Shown one piece after another: positions 5,143 through 8,777 of a stretch of 8,777 nucleotides of DNA. The first letter of the stretch is position 1. Each line of letters opens with the position of its first letter. The DNA is from an uncultured Methylophaga sp. (lineage in GTDB: Bacteria; Pseudomonadota; Gammaproteobacteria; Nitrosococcales; Methylophagaceae). Made by a program: the position numbers and the translations under genes. Location of the stretch: NCBI GenBank assembly GCA_947631375.1, contig CANRLD010000069.1, positions 1-8,777 on the forward strand, written 5' to 3'. A model generated the notes under the pieces. The model did not search any database. It was not told the DNA's origin and was given only the letters and a program-made list of their open reading frames with translations.

Positions 5143-5724
5143 ATGGCAGACTACGCCCTGATTTTGATAAGCACCATTCTGGTAAATAATATTGTGCTGG
5201 TGAAGTTTCTCGGCCTGTGTCCATTCATGGGTGTATCGCGCAAGCTGGAAACAGCGATGGGAATGGCGCTGGCAACAACATTTGTGTTGACCTTATCTTC
5301 CATCAGTAGCTATCTGGTGAATGAATACCTGTTATCTCCTCTCGGGCTGGAGTTTTTACGCACCATCAGTTTTATCTTCGTGATTGCCGTTGTGGTGCAA
5401 TTCACCGAAATGGTCGTACACAAAACCAGTCCTTTACTGTATCAATTGCTTGGCATTTTCCTGCCACTGATTACCACCAACTGCGCTGTATTGGGCATCG
5501 CCCTGCTAAACGTACAGGAGCAACACGGTTTTCTTGAATCAGCTTTATATGGATTTGGCGCCGCTATTGGCTTCTCACTGGTTCTGGTCATTTTTGCCTC
5601 AATGCGCGAGCGACTTGCCGCTGCAGATGTGCCAGCCCCTTTTCAGGGCGCTGCAATCGGGCTGATTACAGCAGGTTTAATGTCAATGGCTTTTATGGGC
5701 TTTGCTGGTCTAGTGAAGGTCTAA
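5143..5724 (+). CDS. rnfA: electron transport complex subunit RnfA (RsxA)
   Basis: The 193-residue inner-membrane protein matches the usual RnfA length and is almost wholly hydrophobic, with about six membrane segments. Together with RnfE it forms the membrane core of the Rnf complex, which moves electrons between cytoplasmic NADH and ferredoxin-type carriers with ion transport. LGLCPFMGVS (23-32) and TTNCAVLG (111-118) contain Cys26 and Cys114, the conserved pair that contributes to the intramembrane iron-sulfur cluster shared with RnfE. FTEMVVHKTSPLLYQLLGIF (87-106) is also characteristic. The ATG at 5143 has a modest AGG (5133-5135) seven bases upstream; an ATG at 5138 is out of frame. It is the first gene of the rnf operon, and rnfB follows after three bases. 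Confidence 0.95.
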   Translation: MADYALILISTILVNNIVLVKFLGLCPFMGVSRKLETAMGMALATTFVLTLSSISSYLVNEYLLSPLGLEFLRTISFIFVIAVVVQFTEMVVHKTSPLLYQLLGIFLPLITTNCAVLGIALLNVQEQHGFLESALYGFGAAIGFSLVLVIFASMRERLAAADVPAPFQGAAIGLITAGLMSMAFMGFAGLVKV

Positions 5725-5727
5725 ACC

Positions 5728-6288
5728 ATGTTAACCGCCATTATTGCCATTACCTTGCTAGCGCTCGTGCTTGGGCTGTTACTCGGATTTGCTTCCATCC
5801 ACTTTAAAGTTGAAGGCGATCCGATCGTCGAGCAAATTGATAAGGTGCTGCCACAAACCCAATGTGGGCAATGCGGCTTTGCCGGTTGTCGGCCGTATGC
5901 AGAAGCTATTGCCAGTGGAGATGCCGAAATTAACCGCTGCCCACCGGGTGGTGAAAAAACCATTCAGGCTCTGGCCGATCTGTTGGATGTTGAGCCCAAA
6001 CCACTGGATGAAGAATGTGGCGAAAATAAACCCAAAATGCTCGCCGTGATTGACGAAGCGCGTTGTATTGGCTGCACACTATGCATTCAGGCTTGCCCGG
6101 TCGATGCTATTTTAGGAGCTGCCAAGCATATGCATACCGTCATTGCTGATGAATGTACTGGTTGCGAGTTATGCGTCGCCCCCTGCCCGGTCGATTGTAT
6201 TGATATGCTTGAAACTCGGCAAAAACTGCATACCTGGCGCTGGCCGGATCCAACGCAGGACGATCTGCAGCGGAGAATCGCTTCATGA
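5728..6288 (+). CDS. rnfB: electron transport complex subunit RnfB (RsxB), iron-sulfur protein
   Basis: The 186-residue protein has an N-terminal membrane anchor (about 2-23) and a cytoplasmic iron-sulfur region. Cys46, Cys49, Cys54 and Cys71 form the CX2CX4CX16C four-iron cluster motif of the Fer4 type found in RnfB (QCGQCGFAGC, 45-54). Two ferredoxin-like motifs follow: CIGCTLCIQACP (Cys113, 116, 119, 123) and CTGCELCVAPCP (Cys143, 146, 149, 153). Three four-iron clusters are therefore expected. Extra cysteines are at 97 and 157. RnfB is the electron entry or exit point for ferredoxin-like partners and passes electrons towards the membrane subunits. The length fits the gammaproteobacterial form, without the long C-terminal ferredoxin arrays seen in some anaerobes. 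AAGG (5716-5719) lies eight bases before the start, and the stop overlaps the rnfC start as ATGA. Confidence 0.95.
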   Translation: MLTAIIAITLLALVLGLLLGFASIHFKVEGDPIVEQIDKVLPQTQCGQCGFAGCRPYAEAIASGDAEINRCPPGGEKTIQALADLLDVEPKPLDEECGENKPKMLAVIDEARCIGCTLCIQACPVDAILGAAKHMHTVIADECTGCELCVAPCPVDCIDMLETRQKLHTWRWPDPTQDDLQRRIAS

Positions 6289-7811
6289 CCGGTTCTTTGT
6301 GGCAGTTTCCCGGGGGCCTGGTTCTTCCCGGACATAAAAAGCGTTCCACTCAGCGGCCAATACAAAAAATGCCGCTCACCAAATTGTTGGTGCTGCCATT
6401 GCAACAGCATATCGGCACAGCTGCGGTACCAATTGTTGAGGTTGGCGACAGTGTTCTGAAAGGCCAATGTATCGCTCGTGCAGAAGGCCATGTTTCCGTT
6501 AGCCTGCACGCGCCAAGCTCAGGGATTATCACAGCCATCGAAGAACAGCCTGTCCCGCACCCATCTGGATTGTCTGCACCGTGCATCACGATTGAAACAG
6601 ATGGCGAGGATCGTTGGATTGAACGTGAACCGATAACGAACTTCCGTGACTGCTCTGCCCATGAATTACGCCAGCGTATTCGTGATGCAGGCATTGTGGG
6701 GTTAGGAGGCGCTGGATTCCCCAGCTTTATCAAACTGAATCCTGGCATTCACCATACTGCCGAGATGTTGTTAATCAATGGTGCTGAGTGCGAACCATAT
6801 ATCAGCTGTGACGATATGTTGATGCGCGAGCGAGCAGACGGCATTCTTGACGGTATCGAGATCATGCTATTTGCGCTGCATGCTAAACGCTGCGTTCTGG
6901 CGATTGAAGATAATAAACCTGAAGCAATTGCAGCAATGCGTTTAGCACTGTCAAAACGCCCATCTCTGTCACAGATGACAGTCGTCGTTGTGCCAACGCG
7001 CTACCCCACTGGCGGTGAAAAGCAGCTGATTCAGATCGTTACTGGCAAACAGGTACCCACCAATAAATTGCCCATTGATATTGGTATTATCTGCCACAAT
7101 CCAGGCACGGCTTACGCAGTCGGCCGCGCCATTTTGCATGGCGAACCCTTAATTTCACGCGTTGTCACCGTCACGGGAACCCATGTAGCACAACCAGGCA
7201 ACGTGGAAACCTTGTTTGGCACCCCCATTAAAGACTTATTGGCATTTTGTGAAACACAGCGCCAATCTGGTGAGCCCTTTATTCAAGGTGGCCCTATGAT
7301 GGGCTATAGCCTGACGGGGGATGAATTACCGGTCACCAAGACAGCCAACTGTATTTTAGTCGGTATTGAAGATGTGGCATCTTCTTCACAGCCTCTGCCG
7401 TGTATTCGTTGTGGAGATTGTGCAGCTGCCTGTCCTGCCAGTTTGTTACCACAACAGCTTTACTGGTATTCTCGCTCCAAAGAGTTTGATAAGACGCGGG
7501 AATACAATTTGTTCGATTGTATCGAATGTGGCTGTTGTGATTACGTCTGTCCAAGCAAAATCCCACTGGTGTCCTATTTCCGGTTTGCAAAAACCGAGAT
7601 CATGAATCAAGAACGCGAGCATCAAAAAGCCGATCTTGCCAGAGAACGTCATGAAAGCCGCCTGGCACGGCTAGCTCGCGAGCAACAGGAAAAAGAAGAG
7701 CGTCAGCGCCAACGAAAAGCTGCACTGGCTGCATCAAAAGCGGCGCAGGCCAAACAAGATAAAGCAGCTCAAGCCGAACCGAACGACTCCATTGCCGAGG
7801 AAAAAGCCTGA
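6285..7811 (+). CDS. rnfC: electron transport complex subunit RnfC (RsxC), NADH-binding
   Basis: The 508-residue peripheral subunit oxidises or reduces NAD(H) on the cytoplasmic side and resembles the NuoF flavoprotein of complex I. The N-terminal barrel-sandwich part includes HAPSSG (75-80). GLGGAGFPSF (139-148), ECEPYISCDD (168-177) and YPTGGEKQL (240-248) are the FMN/NADH-site motifs. Two four-iron cluster motifs follow: CIRCGDCAAACP (Cys373, 376, 379, 383) and CIECGCCDYVCP (Cys412, 415, 418, 422). After about residue 440 there is a charged tail rich in Ala, Arg, Lys, Gln and Glu that should form a helix or coiled coil. It is much shorter than the repeat tail of E. coli RnfC (about 740 residues in all). 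The start overlaps the rnfB stop (ATGA) and has GGAG (6272-6275) nine bases upstream, so translational coupling is likely. The stop overlaps the rnfD start as TGATG. Confidence 0.95.
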   Translation: MTGSLWQFPGGLVLPGHKKRSTQRPIQKMPLTKLLVLPLQQHIGTAAVPIVEVGDSVLKGQCIARAEGHVSVSLHAPSSGIITAIEEQPVPHPSGLSAPCITIETDGEDRWIEREPITNFRDCSAHELRQRIRDAGIVGLGGAGFPSFIKLNPGIHHTAEMLLINGAECEPYISCDDMLMRERADGILDGIEIMLFALHAKRCVLAIEDNKPEAIAAMRLALSKRPSLSQMTVVVVPTRYPTGGEKQLIQIVTGKQVPTNKLPIDIGIICHNPGTAYAVGRAILHGEPLISRVVTVTGTHVAQPGNVETLFGTPIKDLLAFCETQRQSGEPFIQGGPMMGYSLTGDELPVTKTANCILVGIEDVASSSQPLPCIRCGDCAAACPASLLPQQLYWYSRSKEFDKTREYNLFDCIECGCCDYVCPSKIPLVSYFRFAKTEIMNQEREHQKADLARERHESRLARLAREQQEKEERQRQRKAALAASKAAQAKQDKAAQAEPNDSIAEEKA

Positions 7812-8777
7812 TGCCGGCTTTCCGACTCACCCCTCCATTTCTGGCTGGCGCCAATCGCGTCACCCTGCAAATGCTGCAGGTACTGATAGCATTAATTCCA
7901 GCCATCATTGCTATGACCTGGTATTTTGGCCCTGCTGTACTCATCAATATAGTGTTAGCCATCGTCGTATCAATACTAGCCGAAATGCTGATGCTAATAC
8001 TGCGCAATAGACCATTACGACCTTTCCTCAGTGATGGTAGCGCACCGGTTACCGGCGTCTTGCTGGCGTTGGCGATCCCGCCCTTGTCACCCTGGTGGAT
8101 GACCGTAGTTGGGGTCGCTTTTGCAATCGTATTCGTCAAGCATTTATACGGTGGCCTAGGCTATAACCCATTCAATCCGGCGATGGTAGGTTATGTATTG
8201 TTGTTGATTTCGTTTCCATTGGAAATGACAACATGGCTGCCCACGCAAGCTCTTGCTGAACACGCCATCGGATGGTCAAGCGCGCTACAACTGATTTTTA
8301 CTGGCCAATTTAATGGTCTGCCAATCGACACCTTTTCCGGGGCAACCCCATTGGATGCCATGAAAACGCAGATTGGACTACAACAACATCCTGATTTTAT
8401 CCTCGATCAAGCTTTATTTGGTATGGCGAGCGGTCTTGGCTGGGAATGGATCAATATCTGGATTGCATTAGGCGGCCTTTGGCTTATCCAGAGAAAAGTC
8501 ATTAGCTGGCATGTCCCTGTTGCGATGCTGTTATCACTACTTGTTATCAGCAGCATTACCACTTTAATTGCGCCGACTATTTCTGGGCCTCCACTATTCC
8601 ACTTACTTGGCGGCGGCACTATGCTCGGTGCCTTTTTTATCGCAACTGATCCAGTATCTGGTTCCACAACTCTTAAAGGCCGTCTTGTTTTTGGCGCGGG
8701 AGTCGGCATTCTGACCTATGTAATCCGTGTCTGGGGTGGCTACCCAGATGGTGTTGCTTTTGCTGTGATACTGATGA
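7811..8777 (+). CDS. rnfD: electron transport complex subunit RnfD (RsxD), 3' end cut off by window edge
   Basis: The frame is open from the ATG at 7811 to the right edge, giving 322 codons. Family members have about 350 residues, so roughly 30 are missing. It is a multi-pass inner-membrane flavoprotein related to NqrB. DTFSGATPLD (173-182) carries the flavin attachment motif, with Thr179 as the expected site of the covalent phosphoester-linked FMN. SDGSAPVTGVLLALAIPP (74-91), GYNPFNPAMVGY (117-128), FIATDPVSGSTT (276-287) and GGYPDGVAFAV (309-319) are all typical of RnfD. It passes electrons across the membrane with RnfG. The TGATG overlap with rnfC and GAGG (7797-7800), ten bases upstream, support this start. 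rnfG and rnfE are expected next. Confidence 0.95.
   Translation, partial: MPAFRLTPPFLAGANRVTLQMLQVLIALIPAIIAMTWYFGPAVLINIVLAIVVSILAEMLMLILRNRPLRPFLSDGSAPVTGVLLALAIPPLSPWWMTVVGVAFAIVFVKHLYGGLGYNPFNPAMVGYVLLLISFPLEMTTWLPTQALAEHAIGWSSALQLIFTGQFNGLPIDTFSGATPLDAMKTQIGLQQHPDFILDQALFGMASGLGWEWINIWIALGGLWLIQRKVISWHVPVAMLLSLLVISSITTLIAPTISGPPLFHLLGGGTMLGAFFIATDPVSGSTTLKGRLVFGAGVGILTYVIRVWGGYPDGVAFAVILM

Noticed and set aside
6087..6509. Minus-strand open frame of 140 codons across the rnfB-rnfC junction
   Set aside because: It runs antisense to cluster-binding cysteine codons of rnfB and the start of rnfC, with no family resemblance.
7600..8139. Long open frame on the minus strand (179 codons) opposite the rnfC-rnfD junction
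   Set aside because: It lies fully opposite two well-supported genes, has low-complexity composition, shows no recognisable motif and is explained as a shadow frame.
1..8777. Mobile element, defence system, CRISPR array, tRNA or other exotic module
   Set aside because: All genes belong to familiar housekeeping families in compact arrangement. No transposase, terminal repeats, array repeats or tRNA-like fold were seen.

Overview
This window looks like ordinary chromosome from a gammaproteobacterium. The Rnf/Rsx proteins, the AroG-type DAHP synthase (collinear with the E. coli enzyme, residue for residue at the active site) and the compact ATGA/TGATG junctions all fit this class. Base composition looks near half G+C by eye. 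I cannot name the genus from the sequence alone. There is no insertion sequence, phage gene, tRNA, rRNA or CRISPR array. Nine protein genes fill the window; the first and last run off the edges.

Layout. Bases 1-786 (minus strand) hold most of a Gfo/Idh/MocA NAD(P)-dependent oxidoreductase, cut off at the left edge. Divergent from it is a Prx5-type peroxiredoxin (941-1456, plus), whose leader carries a hairpin followed by a T tract. A strong inverted repeat at 1475-1511 separates the peroxiredoxin from convergent rpiA (1514-2218, minus). A fructosamine-kinase-family gene (2302-3189, plus) diverges from rpiA. A low-molecular-weight protein tyrosine phosphatase (3198-3668, plus) follows 8 nt later, evidently in the same operon. 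An aroG-type DAHP synthase (3880-4947, plus) stands alone, with a terminator-like hairpin after it. A TATAAT promoter then precedes rnfA (5143-5724), rnfB (5728-6288), rnfC (6285-7811) and the 5' part of rnfD (7811 to the right edge). No gap between genes exceeds about 205 bases.

How the genes fit together. RnfABCD are subunits of the membrane complex that exchanges electrons between NADH and ferredoxin or another low-potential acceptor, coupled to ion movement. In some relatives (Rsx) it keeps the SoxR iron-sulfur cluster reduced. rnfG and rnfE are expected beyond the right edge. The middle of the window has a metabolic theme. RpiA interconverts ribose-5-phosphate and ribulose-5-phosphate. 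Bacterial fructosamine-kinase homologues paired with LMW-PTP genes are linked to repair of proteins glycated by ribose-5-phosphate or erythrose-4-phosphate. AroG consumes erythrose-4-phosphate. The co-location of rpiA, the repair kinase, the phosphatase and aroG is the most interesting biological idea here, although the link is inferred from gene order. I found no sign of a wholly new system.
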